Shown in pieces: positions 22,351 through 37,933 of a stretch of DNA of 64,000 nt. Source of the stretch: Certhia americana. Lineage: Eukaryota > Chordata > Aves > Passeriformes > Certhiidae. The notes below the pieces were generated by a model. The model did not search any database, was not told the DNA's origin, and saw only the letters and a list, made by a program, of their open reading frames with translations. The stretch's first letter is position 1; every line of letters begins with the position of its first letter. The stretch is from contig JAGMWU010000043.1 in assembly GCA_018697195.1 (NCBI GenBank), positions 327,565 to 391,564 on the forward strand, read 5' to 3'. The position numbers were made by a program, and so were the translations under genes.

Positions 22351-25300
22351 GCCCGGGATCCCGGGGGTGGTCCAGGAGGGGATGGCTGGGAGTATATCTT
22401 GCTGTCCCCGGAAAAGCTGTCCCGGGGGTGTCCTACTGTCCTGGGAACAGCTCGGCCCCATGGCTGCTACCAGAGCCGCCCCTGTTCCCCTCAGCTGTGC
22501 CCCATGGCCACTCTGCTGGGGCTGGGGGCTCTGGCGGGCACAGCCCAGCGTTCCCTGCCCTCCCTCGGGAGCTGTGGGCTACCGCGGGGTGCCTGAGCCA
22601 GCCCCACCATGGCAGACCTGACCGGCACCGCTGTCCCCACGGATAGCACAGGTGACACATCCCTCACAGCCCCCGAGCCCATCCCAGGGGTCCCGGTGTG
22701 GCCATGCTGCCGGGCATGGACTGCCTGCAGGGCAAGATCCTCTGCCTGGCTCTCGGGGGGCTCTGTCCCTGGCTGGGGTGTGGGGAGGGCTCACAGCCCT
22801 CAGAGCACTGCCCACCCGGCCAGCAGCTCCCACGCAACTCTTACTGATGACAGCTCCTTACATTGCCATGGCAACGGGGACAGGGGGACAGAGGGATGGG
22901 GTCCGGGGATTCCCCTGCAGTAGGCAGTTTTCCTGGGGCCAGGGTACCCAGCGCTGCCCTCCCAGTGTGGGGCAGAGCCTCCCATGTCCTTCTTGGTCAG
23001 TCCCAGCCCTGGACTGCAATGGTGGGACCCACTGTGAGCCCCCTGCCCAGGAGAAATGTTCCCCACACTCCCTTGACAACTGTATATCCACACTCCTTAG
23101 ATGCCTGTGCCCACGCTCTTGGGACAGCTGTGCCAATACTCCCACACCCTGCCCTGCCTGCTGGACGGTGCCCTCTCACAGGCCATACCTGATGTACAGG
23201 GGCTGGGGCTGTGCCCCTCTGCCCCAAATCGACCTTGCTCCCTTCCTGTCCCCACTGCTCCCGCTGTTCTTGATAGAGCCCAACGTTCCTTCCCAGGCTG
23301 GGACAGCCCCCCAGCTCCACCCCAGCCTTATCAGCAGCACCCTTTGCCCGGGAAGTAACACAGACACACAGGATTCTGTCACCCAGCCAAGCACACCGCC
23401 GTGAATGGGGTGGGAGCAGGCACTCACCCTGCAGCCATAGCCCCCAGCCCCACACCACCTCACGGCACCTTGGGGGGCTCCAGGGACCCGGCTGTCCCCT
23501 GTGCATGGCCGCGGTAGTGTTGTGTCAACACCCGGCGTGACGGCATGCAGTGAGGACGGGAGCCCCTCTGGGGAGGGCAGCTGCTCTGGGAGGGAGCAGG
23601 GAGTGCAGGAGCAGGAGGGAAGGGAAGGGGCAAGCAGGGAGGAAAAGGAGGGCAGAGCAGGCAGGGAGAGAGGGCAGGAACAGGCAGCAGAACCAGGCCA
23701 GAGCCTGTGCCTTTAAGCGCCACTCCAGCACTGCTGGCAGCCAGGGCTGTTTACGCCAAACTCCCATTTCTCTCCCGTCCTGCCCACGCAGCTGCCAGCG
23801 GGGCAGCGCCGGGGGCACCGCAGCACCCTGCCCCGCTCCGCTCTGGCGCAGGCCTGTGCGTGCCCCACGCCCTGCTGCAGGCATTGGCACGCACCAGTGC
23901 GGCCGTGCCACCCTCCCTGCCCACTGCCGGCAATGGGGAAACCTCTCCGGCTGTTTGGGCACCACCAAAACCTGTGGCCTGGGGTCAGCAGGCAGGTGCG
24001 GCAGTGGTTTCTGCACCGAATTCCCACGCCAGCGCCCGTCACCCCGCTCCCAGGGGCAGCGGGTGCCTGGGAAGGCGGGGATGGAAGCGGGTGCCGCCGC
24101 TGCTGTCTGCAGAGAGCAGGGATGGGGCTCTGTGTGCCTCTCCGCTGCTGCCCACGAGCTCTGCCGCCCTCCTCTGCAGCCTGCCCCAGCAGGGCTGGCA
24201 GCACGGGCACGGCCCCTGCTCGGGGACCTGCACCCGGCTCGCACACAGCCCACACAGCCGGGCTCTCCCCACCTTGCGGGGCTCACACGCACGCCCCCGG
24301 CTCGGCTGGCTGCTGGGAGCTGCCAGACAGCAGCCGGCAGTCCCTCCTCTCAGCCGTGCACACGCACAGAGTGTGAGCACGCATGCATGCCCACCTGCAG
24401 TGCGCGGCTGCGGGCCCTGCGCTCGCACACAGATGCTCCAGCCCCAGCTGCTCAGCGCCGGCTGCCCCGACACTGCGGGTCCTGTGGAGCGGGGATACCC
24501 GGCCACAGCTGGAGCTTGGCACGGGCACATCGCTCCGCTTTCCTGACAGCCTCCTGGGAGGACGAGGGGCTGGGGAAGCCTCTGACCCGACAGCCTGACA
24601 GGGCTCCCCACGGGGAGCATCCCCCATTCCAGGTGCAGCGGCTGTGACACTGCCTGAGCCAAGGGTCTCCCATGGGGCCAAGCTGGGCTGCCCCTCTACC
24701 TCTCTGGCCCACCTCAGAGCCTACTGCCAGGAGCTCCAGGCACGGGTGCTGTCTGCTGGTGGCACACAGCCAGCCCCACACTGCCCCACAGCATCCCCTT
24801 CGCCCTGGCAGGGCACCTGCACCCGGGGCACTGGGTACCCCACAACACACACCTGTCTCGCTGCTCCCACCACTCCTGCACGACAGCAGAGTCACTTCTA
24901 AGGACCACAGGGTATCTCCAGATACTGTCCCCTGTGATGCCAGCACCTGCCTGCACCCCACACTGCCCGCACTGCCCACCTGGGACCTGCAGGACACACG
25001 AGGTGCTGCCCTGGGCCCCACTCCTTGTTGGGCAGCCCTGGCACAGGGCAGGGAAGAGCCAGCAGGAACCCCAGCCACTGAGCACCCTTGGGGGGACAGC
25101 GAGGTGGTGGACTCTGGGAACAGGCATGGCAGCTCCCTGGAGTGCAGGAATGGAGGGTCCAGGCCCAGGGATGGCTGCCCCCTTCCCAGTCAATCCTGCA
25201 GAGCACTGGTCTCTTCAGCCCCATGGCACCCTTGGTCCTGTGGCATGCTCACTACTCTTGCCCCTGTGCTCCTTGGGGTCAGAGGGGGTGCCAGCCCCCT

Positions 25301-25734
25301 AAGCAGCCCCAGGCCCAGATGGAGCAGGCATTAGGGCCCAAGGGATGACCCAAAAGCCCATGGGACCCCAACCCTCCCTGTGCTCCAAGACCAGGGGCTG
25401 CCTGGCCACCAACAGCTCCTCAAGTGCCATGGCCACATCTGGGACACGCAGCACGTGTGCACCCCATAGGTGTCCAGGACACGTCACACATGTGGGACAT
25501 GCTGTACACACGCATGTCCGAGTCCTGAGCGTGCACTGACATGCCTCCGTGCCTCCCCGTGAGCTGTGACGCCCGTCCCGAGCACTGTGTGTGCGTTTCC
25601 GCACCCTCGGCCTGGTGTACGCACACCCAGCACATGTAAACACACGCAGAGAGGTCACGGGGTGTTCACACCCTGGGCGGCAAACACACGCCTGGGAACG
25701 GGCTGTGGGAATGGCCCTGGTGTGCCTGCACCCC
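22351..25734. other. SEMA4B upstream spacer, no gene recognised
   Basis: GC-rich unique sequence without a recognisable coding exon on either strand. Open frames here are short and lack family motifs. A purine-rich GGGA tract lies at about 23575-23690. The region is probably 5' noncoding intron of SEMA4B plus intergenic DNA. Confidence 0.45.
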
Positions 25735-26206
25735 ACACACACACACAGACACACACACAGACACACACACAGACACACACACAGAGACACACAGAGAAAC
25801 AGACAGACAGACACACAGACACACAGAGACACAGGCACACACACACACACACACACACACAGAGGCACACTCACCAGCTCAGACTCACATGGGCACACCC
25901 CTGTGCACACACACTGTCACTCACAGGCACACACACAGCCAGTCATACAGCCACACACACACAGTCGCACACACACTGTCACTGACATGCACATACAATC
26001 ACTCACATGCACACCACACAGCCATGCACACAGTCACATACACACAGTCTCTCTCACACACACAGAGACAAAAACACAGACATGCACACATGTGCACACA
26101 GCCATGCACACTCACACTGTCACACACACACACACAGTCACACATGCACACTGTCTCACACACACTGTCTCTCTCACACACACTTACACTGTCACACACA
26201 CACTGT

Positions 26207-26237
<31 letters not shown>

Positions 26238-26519
26238 CCATGCACACACACACACACAGAGTCACGCACACACACACACAGAGAGCCATGTACACACACA
26301 CACTGTCACACACACTGTCACACACACACACTGTCTCTCTCTCTCACACACACACACAGACAGAGCCATGTACACACACACACACACACACACTGTCACA
26401 CACACACTGTCACACACACACACACACACTGTCTGTCTCTCTCTCACACACACACACAGAGTCATGCACACACACACACACAGAGTCTCTCTCACACACA
26501 CACACACACACACTGTCAT

Positions 26520-26580
<61 letters not shown>

Positions 26581-26622
26581 CTCTCTCACACACACACACA
26601 CACTCACACACACACACCCCCG
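25735..26622. repeat. Compound CA-rich microsatellite, about 0.9 kb
   Basis: Almost the whole segment is (CA)n interrupted by GAGTC, CTGTC, GAGAC and TGCA words. It starts with ACAGACACAC-type units, and its purest run is near 26520-26575. Interruptions recur at similar spacings, so higher-order units of about 20-60 bp seem to have been copied. Open frames on both strands (HTHTH or VCVCV) are artefacts of the repeat. Confidence 0.95.
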
Positions 26623-27090
26623 GCTCATGTCCCTCGGGCACCTCCGTGCACGTGCACGCGCCGCCCCTTGCACGGCCCTGTGCACGCACACCCGCACGCC
26701 GCCGCCCGAACACGCCCCTTGCACACGCACGCACGCCCCTTGCACACTGACTCCCCTCACAGCATCCCCTGCCCGTGCCCCGTGCCCTCCCCGCTGCTCA
26801 CCCGCTCGGCGGTTCCGAGGCGCGGCGGGAGCCGCAGGCACCGGGGGCGGCTCCGGGGTGTTCCCCCCCCCCCCGGCGGTGTGGGGCGGTGCGGGGGCGG
26901 CTCCGGGGGGCTCCGCCCGCAGCACAACAAAGGGCCGGCCCGCCCCGCTCCGCCCCGGCCCCGCCACAGCGCCGGGGGCCCCGGGGGGACAGGGGCTGGG
27001 GCTGGGGGCTGCTCCTGCCGGGGGAGTCACCGCCGCTTCTGGGGGGCGGGATCCGGAGGGGCGGTTTCTGGGATGGCACCGGCCCTAAAG
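26623..27090. promoter_or_regulatory. CpG island between SEMA4B and IDH2
   Basis: This block is very GC- and CpG-rich, directly abuts the CA array and contains poly-C and poly-G runs. The nearest known starts are SEMA4B (4.7 kb left, minus) and IDH2 (2.3 kb right, plus). A distal SEMA4B first exon is the likeliest use, given the spliced leader predicted for that gene. No TATA box or coding exon is visible. Confidence 0.4.
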
Positions 27091-28440
27091 GGGTCATGCT
27101 GGTGTGCCAGGACTGCGTGTTTCAGCCCCAGCACACTGAGAGGCTTCCGGCACCCTGGGGCTATTGGGGAGCCTGGTTTTGGGGGCAGCATCCACTGGAG
27201 TCCCCTCCTGGGGGTCCCTGGTAGCAGGGGTGGCTGTGGGGACACCTAATGCCTGTGTGCACAACCCCAGCCATCATGATGAAATCCTTGTGGTGATAGA
27301 GGGAGTTTTGGGGTGGTTCGTGGGCACCTCATGGTGCCGTGTGGCTCTGTGGGGTTCAGGGATACCACGGGCACGGGTGTCCCCACAGCAGCACCCTGGG
27401 AGCCGGTGGCTGGCAGCTGGATGTCAGCGGTACCCAGAGCTGCTGTCCTCACAGGGACTGAAACACCCGTGTCCAGAAACACTGGCTGTGCTGGGCAGGA
27501 AGGAGCCCCCCGAGGGGTCCCAGGCAGGATCATGCTGGCAGCTCCAGGAGGTTGGATGGTTGTGGGAGGGGGGACACAGCCCCCACTCCTGCCCACAAAC
27601 CAGCAGCTCTGGCATCTTGCATTTGTGGGACAGCACAAGGCAACGCTGCCCTGTCCTCCCCTCGGTGCCCCCTCCACGGCAGACACGGCACTGCCTGCGG
27701 GCAGCAGGGGACACACGGAGCCCCCACGCCATGTCCTTGTCCATGCTCTGCCTGGGTCCCAAACCTGTGGGACCTGTCACTCCCCCACAGCCAGCCCTGC
27801 CAGCACTCTGTTCTCCCCATAGTGGCCACGCTGGGGACACTGGAGTGGCACAGCAGGGAGGGTGGCTGCGGCCAGGGATGAAGGGCGGTGTCTTTGTTTG
27901 GGACCTTCCCTGGGCCTGTGCCACATGGCCGCTCTTGTCCTCTCCTAGCGGGGGGGACTGTCGCCGCGCTGGCCTGACCTCGTCGTGCCAGCGCTGCGGT
28001 CACTGGGCGGCTCCGGCCGCGGGGCCAGGGCCAGGGCAGCCGGGGGGGCAGCTGGGGCGGTGTCCAGCTAGCCCCTGAGCAGTGCTGGCCTGTGGCCACA
28101 GGGCTGCCGCGGGCTGGGCGGGGGGAGCAGGGACACCCAGGACCCCGCAGCACTGCTGACCCCCCCTCCCCGCCACTGCGGTCCCGCGGCTCCTGCTCTG
28201 GTTAATGTTAAAGCCAGGCAAACGTCAAGGACTGCCGCAGCTCTCCCAGCCCCTCCGCTGGGGGCTGCCAGCTCCTGGGCTGTTTTTCCTCCTGGAGCCG
28301 GCTCTGCCCGTCCCGTGTGGCTAAAAAAAGCCATCGGCTTGGCTGGGACAGCAGGACAACACATTCCCAGCTCGAGCAGCCTCCCGGCAACCCTGGCTCA
28401 CTCCGTGCACCTTCTCGGGGTGCCCCTGGTGTGCATCAAC
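27091..28440. other. Spacer upstream of IDH2, no gene recognised
   Basis: Unique GC-rich DNA without a supported exon. A GTTAATGTTAAAG word at 28201-28213 resembles an HNF1 half-palindrome pair, the only candidate factor site that stood out. Confidence 0.35.
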
Positions 28441-28444
28441 CCCC

Positions 28445-28494
28445 GTCGTTGTCATCGTCGTCCTCCTCCTCCTCCTGCTGCTGCTGCTGCTGCC
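28445..28494. repeat. Trinucleotide repeat (GTC/CTC/CTG)n
   Basis: Runs of GTC, then CTC, then CTG triplets form about 50 bp of triplet repeat upstream of IDH2. Confidence 0.8.
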
Positions 28495-28664
28495 CAGCGG
28501 GGCCAGGCGAGGTGAAGGTCCCTGGTGAACAGTGGCAGTTGTCCTTGTCCTGCTGGATCCAGCTGCCGAGTCACGCGCCAGCCATGAGCAGGGACACCGG
28601 CTTCCATGTAGGGTCAGGCTACGTCTGCATGTCCCCAACCCCACTGGAGCCCCCCCAGTCTCAC

Positions 28665-29125
28665 AGGGGGTTTTGCTGTCGGGTTTGGTCCCAGTTCTAT
28701 GAGGGTTTTTACAACTGGGTTTGATCCTGAGGATGACTGATGCTGGTTCCACGAGGGGTTTTGTAAATGGGTCTGGTCCCGCGGGGCAGGACCATTCCCA
28801 GTTCCACAAAGGATTTTAAACTTGTGTCTGATCCCCAGGTTTCATTCCTGATCCCATGCAGGGTTTTGCAGCTAGGTCTGGTCCCAGGGGGTTTTATTCC
28901 CTGTTCCACGAGGAGATTTATAACCGGATCAGGTCCTGGGGGAGTTTGGTCCCTAGACCTTGTGGGATTTGGCAACTGAGTCAGATTCCATGGGGGTTTG
29001 GTCCAGACCCCACAGGGTTTTACAGCTAGATTTGGTCCTGGGATAAATCGGGCCCGGTCCCCATTCCACACGGCATTTTACAGACGGGTTTGATCCCGGC
29101 TGGCTTTGGTCCTGCTTCCTCGTTG
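28665..29125. repeat. Degenerate ~52-bp tandem repeat upstream of IDH2
   Basis: Words of the type GGTTTTGCAGCTAGGTCTGG followed by GTTCCACGAGG recur about nine times, with block starts near 28669, 28707, 28757, 28812, 28863, 28915, 28966, 29018 and 29075. Units are strongly diverged. The same family resumes in IDH2 intron 1. Confidence 0.75.
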
Positions 29126-29169
29126 GGTTCAGCCGCTAATCCGTAACCCCGAGTTACTCAGGGATGCAG

Positions 29170-29376
29170 CATCCATCCCTCCGGGCTGCGGATGGCGGCC
29201 ACGCTGTGCTTTGGCATCGGGGCTGGACACAGCAACATCCCGAGCCCCACAGCGGGACCCCGAGCGGGCCCCTCCGGAGCCCTCGCGGGGCCCCACGAGG
29301 GGAGCCGGGGCTGTGTCCCGCCCCGGGGCGGAGAGAACCGCGCCCCCGAGTCCGCCCCGTCGTGTCCGTGCCCGCC
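29170..29376 (+). promoter_or_regulatory. IDH2: IDH2 CpG-island promoter and 5' UTR
   Basis: CpG-rich DNA immediately before the IDH2 ATG, continuing through exon 1 to about 29640. No TATA box is seen. It splits the degenerate 52-bp repeat into two arms. Confidence 0.6.
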
Positions 29377-33230
<3,854 letters not shown>

Positions 33231-33433
33231 GGGAGAGCCTCCCCATCTCTGGGGTGATGGGGCTGGGAGGGGCCCAGTGCCCCTGCCAGCTCCCTAGCGC
33301 AGCTCAGGAACAGTTGAACAATTTTTCTAAAATTTTCTAAGGAGTGTTTTTAAAGCCTTTGTAGCAGGGGCGTGTAGGGGTGGGGGTGTGTCTGTCCTGC
33401 CCTGATTCCTGTACCCCATAATCGTGTGGTGTC

Positions 33434-33439
33434 ATTAAA
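33434..33439 (+). terminator. IDH2: IDH2 polyadenylation signal (ATTAAA)
   Basis: ATTAAA about 205 bp after the stop, followed by a TG-rich stretch near 33457-33475, fits a poly(A) site. An AATAAA at 34217-34222 could be a distal alternative. Confidence 0.6.
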
Positions 33440-34748
33440 TATCTCCCCAGCCATGACCTGTCATGTGGCACGGGGGGCAGCCAGACCCCTCAGCTCAGCC
33501 TGGTCCATGCTGGGACCGTGCACTCCAGCATTTTGGCACTGGCCTGAAGGCAGCAGGTGGGTGCCCACAGCTCTGCCGTGCTGAGGAAGGGTCGGGGCTG
33601 GCTGAGGCTGTGGCCATCTCCATCCTGCCCCAAGGCTGGCTGATAGTGAGAGGAAGAGGTGGGTGACAGGGACAGTAGGCACACTGCCTTGGGTGGTGCC
33701 ACACCCAGAACCAGCCCAGGGCTTTTGGGGGTGGGGCAGATGGTGCTCAGCCTCAGGGACAGGACGTGTAGGGGGTATGTGGGGTCAGCACAGGTGTCCC
33801 AGACCCTGTGCCCTGGCTGGTCCCCCAGGTCCTGATGCCTGCCAGGACCTGACCCAGCTCTAGGTACACCTGGGGGACAATGCTGTAGGGTGTGAAGAGC
33901 CCAGGTAGCGGTCCCAGAGTCAGCACTGCCCCAGCTGCTTCCCTGCCAAATCCCTGAGCATGTGGGAGGCAAACCCCCACCTCACAGGCTGCCCCAGAGC
34001 CTTTTCTCCCAGCCCCAGAGCAGCTGCAGGGCAAGGAGGGGGTGCCAGTTCCTTATGGGGGGCTCTGCCCAGGACCCCGCTGCAGCCCTTGGCCCCTCAC
34101 CCCCCCCCCTCTCCCCACACAGACCACACAGCTTACACGGGTTTACAAAGCACATTGGTTGAAGGGAACTGAACTCAGTGAAAAGATAAATCCAACCACG
34201 CGGCACATCTGAAAAAAATAAATTACTTTCAAAATACCATCATTTGCTGGGGCTGGGCTGGGTTTGCCTCCCCCGGATCCACCGCTGGCTGCAGTTCCAG
34301 ACCCGGAGCTGTGAAGCTTCTATGAAAATACTCTGTTCTGCATCCCAGGGCCTGACACAGGGAGCCCCAGGGTGAGTGGGAAATGCAAACCCACCTCCTC
34401 ATGCGGGCAGGGGCTTCTGCCCGTCAGGGGGAACCCCTGTGCAGCGAGGGGGGGACCCAGGAGGTAGAATAATTAATGATGCTCATCATTTTGCTCCACA
34501 GCAGCCCCTTCCATCCTTACTCACTCAGTGATCTGCTGGGTCATGCCTCCCCTGCCTGCAGCTTCAAGTCACCATGTGCAGGGTGCAGGCAGGGGCAGGG
34601 GGGCAGCAACAGAGCCAAGGCAGGTCCAGCAAAGTCTTCTGGACATCCCTGTGTTCCCCAAGCCCAGTGGAAGCCATCCCTCCAGCTCTGGGGGGCCTGG
34701 CTGGGTGCTGCAGCCCCTCAAACCCCCCCAAGCCCCCCCCAGCCCTGG
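33440..34748. other. IDH2-ZNF710 convergent spacer and ZNF710 3' UTR
   Basis: The right part should be ZNF710 3' UTR (minus strand). The patch 34130-34345 is noticeably more AT-rich than its surroundings and may be a conserved UTR element. No exon, RNA gene or mobile element is recognised. Confidence 0.4.
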
Positions 34749-37700
34749 CTACAACATGTTGTAGTAGGCCATCTCCTTCATGGCCTGCTCGGCCAGCGTG
34801 TGCTCATCTGGGGGGTTGCCCACAGCCCCGTAGCCGTAAGAGTTCTCCTCCTCGAAGTCATCCATCTCCTGCTGGCCGTCCAGCTCGGTGTGATCAGCCC
34901 CTGCCAGCTCCATCATGGCATCTAGGAGTCAGCACAGGGACACGCAGTGATGGACCTGTGGGGAGGGCTGGGGCCAGCAGCTCCCCCCTCCCTGGGTTTG
35001 GAGCCCAAAACTCCCCGGGAGCCGCAGCCCTGCTCGATCTGGGCTGTTTGGGGGGGTAGCCCTTGGGCAAGAAGACGTGAACCTGCCACGGCCACCACGG
35101 CACAGCCCAGCTCCCAGTGCTTTGGGGTGCTCACGGTGCCCAGCCCCTGCCCGAGACCCACCTTGGCTGTCCAGGCTGATGTCCATCACCCCGTGCTTGA
35201 CCTTCATGTGCCGGCTGAGGTTGCCTTTCAGGTTGAACTTGCTGGAGCAGTAGGGGCACTTGAAGGGCTTGCTGCCGGCGTGCAGGTGCATGTGCCCCAG
35301 CAGGTTGTACATGCGGTTGAAGGACTTCCCACAGACCTGCAGCATGCCCATGGTCAGCCCCCAGAACTGACCGAGGCTCTGCCTGGCCCTCAGGGTCCCC
35401 TGGGGCTCCCACCAAGAGTAATGGGGCTGCTGTCCCCCTGGAGTCCCTCGTGACTCCTGCTGAAAATAATGGGGCTCCCTCCCTCCTCCCGTTTTGTGTG
35501 GGGGGCTTGGGGATGCAGTGTTGATGCTGTGGGAGCTCCAGAGCATCCAGCACTGCTCAGAGAGAGGCACCAGTTGTCATTTCAGCAGCAGTGATGCTCC
35601 CATCACAGCTTGGAGCAGATATTCTATGCCCAAGAGAGCAGGGGAAGCATCACAAAGCTGCTTCCACACCCAAAGGCTCAGCCTGGCCAAATTCTTGGGG
35701 CTGAGCACAGCAGGACCTGTGCCCCTGCATGCCCAGCTCCAGCAGCCCCCCAGTCCTGCTGGTACCTTGCACTTGAACGGTTTCACCGGCGAGTGCACGA
35801 TCATGTGGGTCTTGAGCGTCTGCTTCTGCACGAAGGTCTTGAAGCAAATGTGGCACTGGTAGGGTCGGACACTGGTGTGGATCAGCATGTGCCTCTTCAT
35901 GTTGGCCTGGAGGGTGAACTCCCGCCCGCACACCTCACACTTGAACTCCTTCACGCCCTGCAGGGTGGGAGAGCTGTGGGCTGGGGGGCAATGTGGGCAG
36001 ACCCCCCAGGCAGCAGGGACACTGCTGAGTGAAGGGACCCCACGGGCAGGGGATGGGTTCTTTGTGCTGAGCACAGCACAGGGTGTACCTGAGAGCCCAG
36101 CCTGGCCTGAGCCCAGCAACATGCAGGGGCTGTGGGTGGGGGCTGGACAGGCTCTGTAAGTGCAGTGGAGTGCCAGCTCTGCTCTGGGGCTCAGCCCAAT
36201 TGCTCCTCGTTAATGAGCCCAAGGAAAGGGGCAAACACACACACAGCCTGCCCAGAGGGGCTGTGACAGCTCCTGGACAGGTTACCCCTACAACAGGTCT
36301 AAAACTCTCTCCCTGAAGTAGGGAAAAGGGGCAGGGAGTCCCAGGGATCCCCTCACTGCACGTCAGCAACCCCTGCCAATGCCAGCCATAGGTGCTATGC
36401 CCACCTCCTCCCAAGACTGGGGGCACTGGGACACTCCTCTTTGCCAGCACCCACATCCAGAGCTGGCACATCTCCTCTGGGTACAATGAGGGCAGCGCCC
36501 CAGAGGACCCTGAGCCCCTACCTTGTGCGTGAGCGAGTGCTGCTTGAGGTGGTGGATCTGGCTGAACTCCATCCCGCACTCAGTGCAGACAAAGGGCCGG
36601 ACGTTCTGATGCTTCAGCATGTGGTTCTGCAGCTGGCTGCGGTAGTGGAAGGACTTGCTGCACTCCAGGCACTGGTACAGCGTGGGGCCCTGGTGCGTGG
36701 CCAGGTGCCGCTTCAGCTGGGTGAGCGTGGAGAAGTCCAGCCCGCACTCCACGCAGACGTGGCAGCGCCCGCTTTCGTGCTTCACCTCGTGTGCCTTCAG
36801 CTCGCTGGGGTAGGCAAAGCCACGGCCGCAGAAGCGGCAGCTGTAGGGCTTGATGTCGGTGTGCAGCAGCATGTGCCGCTTCAGGTGGCTGGTCTGAGTG
36901 AAGGCTTTGCTGCACACCCCGCACTTGTGGGGCCGCGTGCCCTGGTGGGTCAGCAGGTGGGTCTGCAGGTGGCTGGGCTGCTTGAACAGCTTGTTGCAGT
37001 GCGGGCAGGAGTGGGGCTTGATGCCGTTGTGGCCCAGGATGTGGGTGACCAGGTTGTACTTGGAGGTGTAGGACTTCTCGCACATGCGGCACTGCCAGCG
37101 CTTCTGGCGGTCCCCTGCCTCCACCAGGTAGGAGTCATCGATCTGCACGTTGATGTCCAGCCTGTCCAGCTGTGCCTTCCTGCTGTGCTCGCTGGTGCCA
37201 CCGGCCGCCTCCAGCTCCCCCGGCTCCTGCCAGCCACAGCCCTGCTCGCTCTTCACCTGCTCGGGGGACGCCGGCGCAGGGGCCTCCGCCTCACCTGGGG
37301 ATGGGGCACCCGCCTCGAAGGTGCCCACGGTTTGTGGGGTCCCCCCAGTGCCGCTGGCCAGGTCGCTGCCCCTGCGCCGGCGCTCGGTGCCCTCCAGCTC
37401 CCGATGCCGGCGCAGGTGCCGCAGCCGTCGGGGTTTCCTGCTGAAGGTGCCCAGGTCGATCATGGCCCCCCCTGGCACTGCCGGCTCCTGGCTGGGCTCT
37501 GGGGGCTGGGGTGCGTGGCCGTGTTGCCCCTCACCCTCCTCGTCCCCAGGGACCGACACTTCGTAAGGTGGCTCAGCCTCCACCTCTGCCTTCTCACTCT
37601 TGACCTTGGGCATCAGCCTCACAGGTGGCCTCTTCCTCCTCCGGGCATGCTTCTCCAGGGAGGAGTCTGCTTCCAGGGTGTCATCGTCCTGCCCGTCCCC

Positions 37701-37907
37701 AGGTGCCTGCTCCTCACCCTCGGGCTCCCCAGGCTCCATGGTGGCATTGTCCGGCTGCTCCCCGGCCAGCCCCGGGAAGAAGCCAGCAGGGGTGACGGTG
37801 GCCCCGAGCAGCTCATTATCAGACACCAGGCCCAGGACCGCAGCCTGTGCCAGGGACAGCACCACCACCGCGTCCGTCTGCGTCCCGCACTCGCTGAACC
37901 GATCCAT
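34749..37907 (-). CDS. ZNF710: Zinc finger protein 710, 4 coding exons, 11 C2H2 fingers
   Basis: Nuclear C2H2 zinc-finger protein, a presumed transcription regulator. Coding exons (minus): 37907-36522, 35957-35766, 35336-35162 and 34921-34749. The sum is 1926 bp, or 641 residues (human about 664). The N terminus has CGTQTD and VVVLSLAQAAVLGLVS, as in the human protein. Residues about 50-245 are acidic and Pro-rich with a basic patch (HARRRKRPPVRL). Eleven fingers run from about residue 273 to 576, seven in the first exon (from CRMCEKSYTSKYNLVTH to CTECGMEF...HSLTH), three across exons 2 and 3, and the last in CPYC...HMKVKH. Linkers are mostly TH-x-GxxP type. The C terminus ends EQAMKEMAYYNML, close to human MAYYNVL. 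An acceptor at 37936 places a tiny upstream ORF (MTA-stop, 37933-37922) just before the start codon. There is no KRAB or SCAN domain. Confidence 0.97.
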
Positions 37908-37921
37908 CTCTCGCCGCCGGC

Positions 37922-37933
37922 CTACGCTGTCAT
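37922..37933 (-). promoter_or_regulatory. ZNF710: Minimal upstream ORF in ZNF710 leader
   Basis: Immediately after a strong acceptor (pyrimidine tract plus CCCAG at 37936) the leader reads CC ATG ACA GCG TAG. This is a three-codon uORF ending 14 bases before the ZNF710 ATG at 37907. It would be in every transcript spliced at this acceptor. An effect on translation is inferred. Confidence 0.45.

Noticed and set aside
25591..27249. Long His/Thr-repeat open frames across the CA array
   Set aside because: Open only because CACACA repeats lack stops in every frame; no start context, splice sites or conserved domain.
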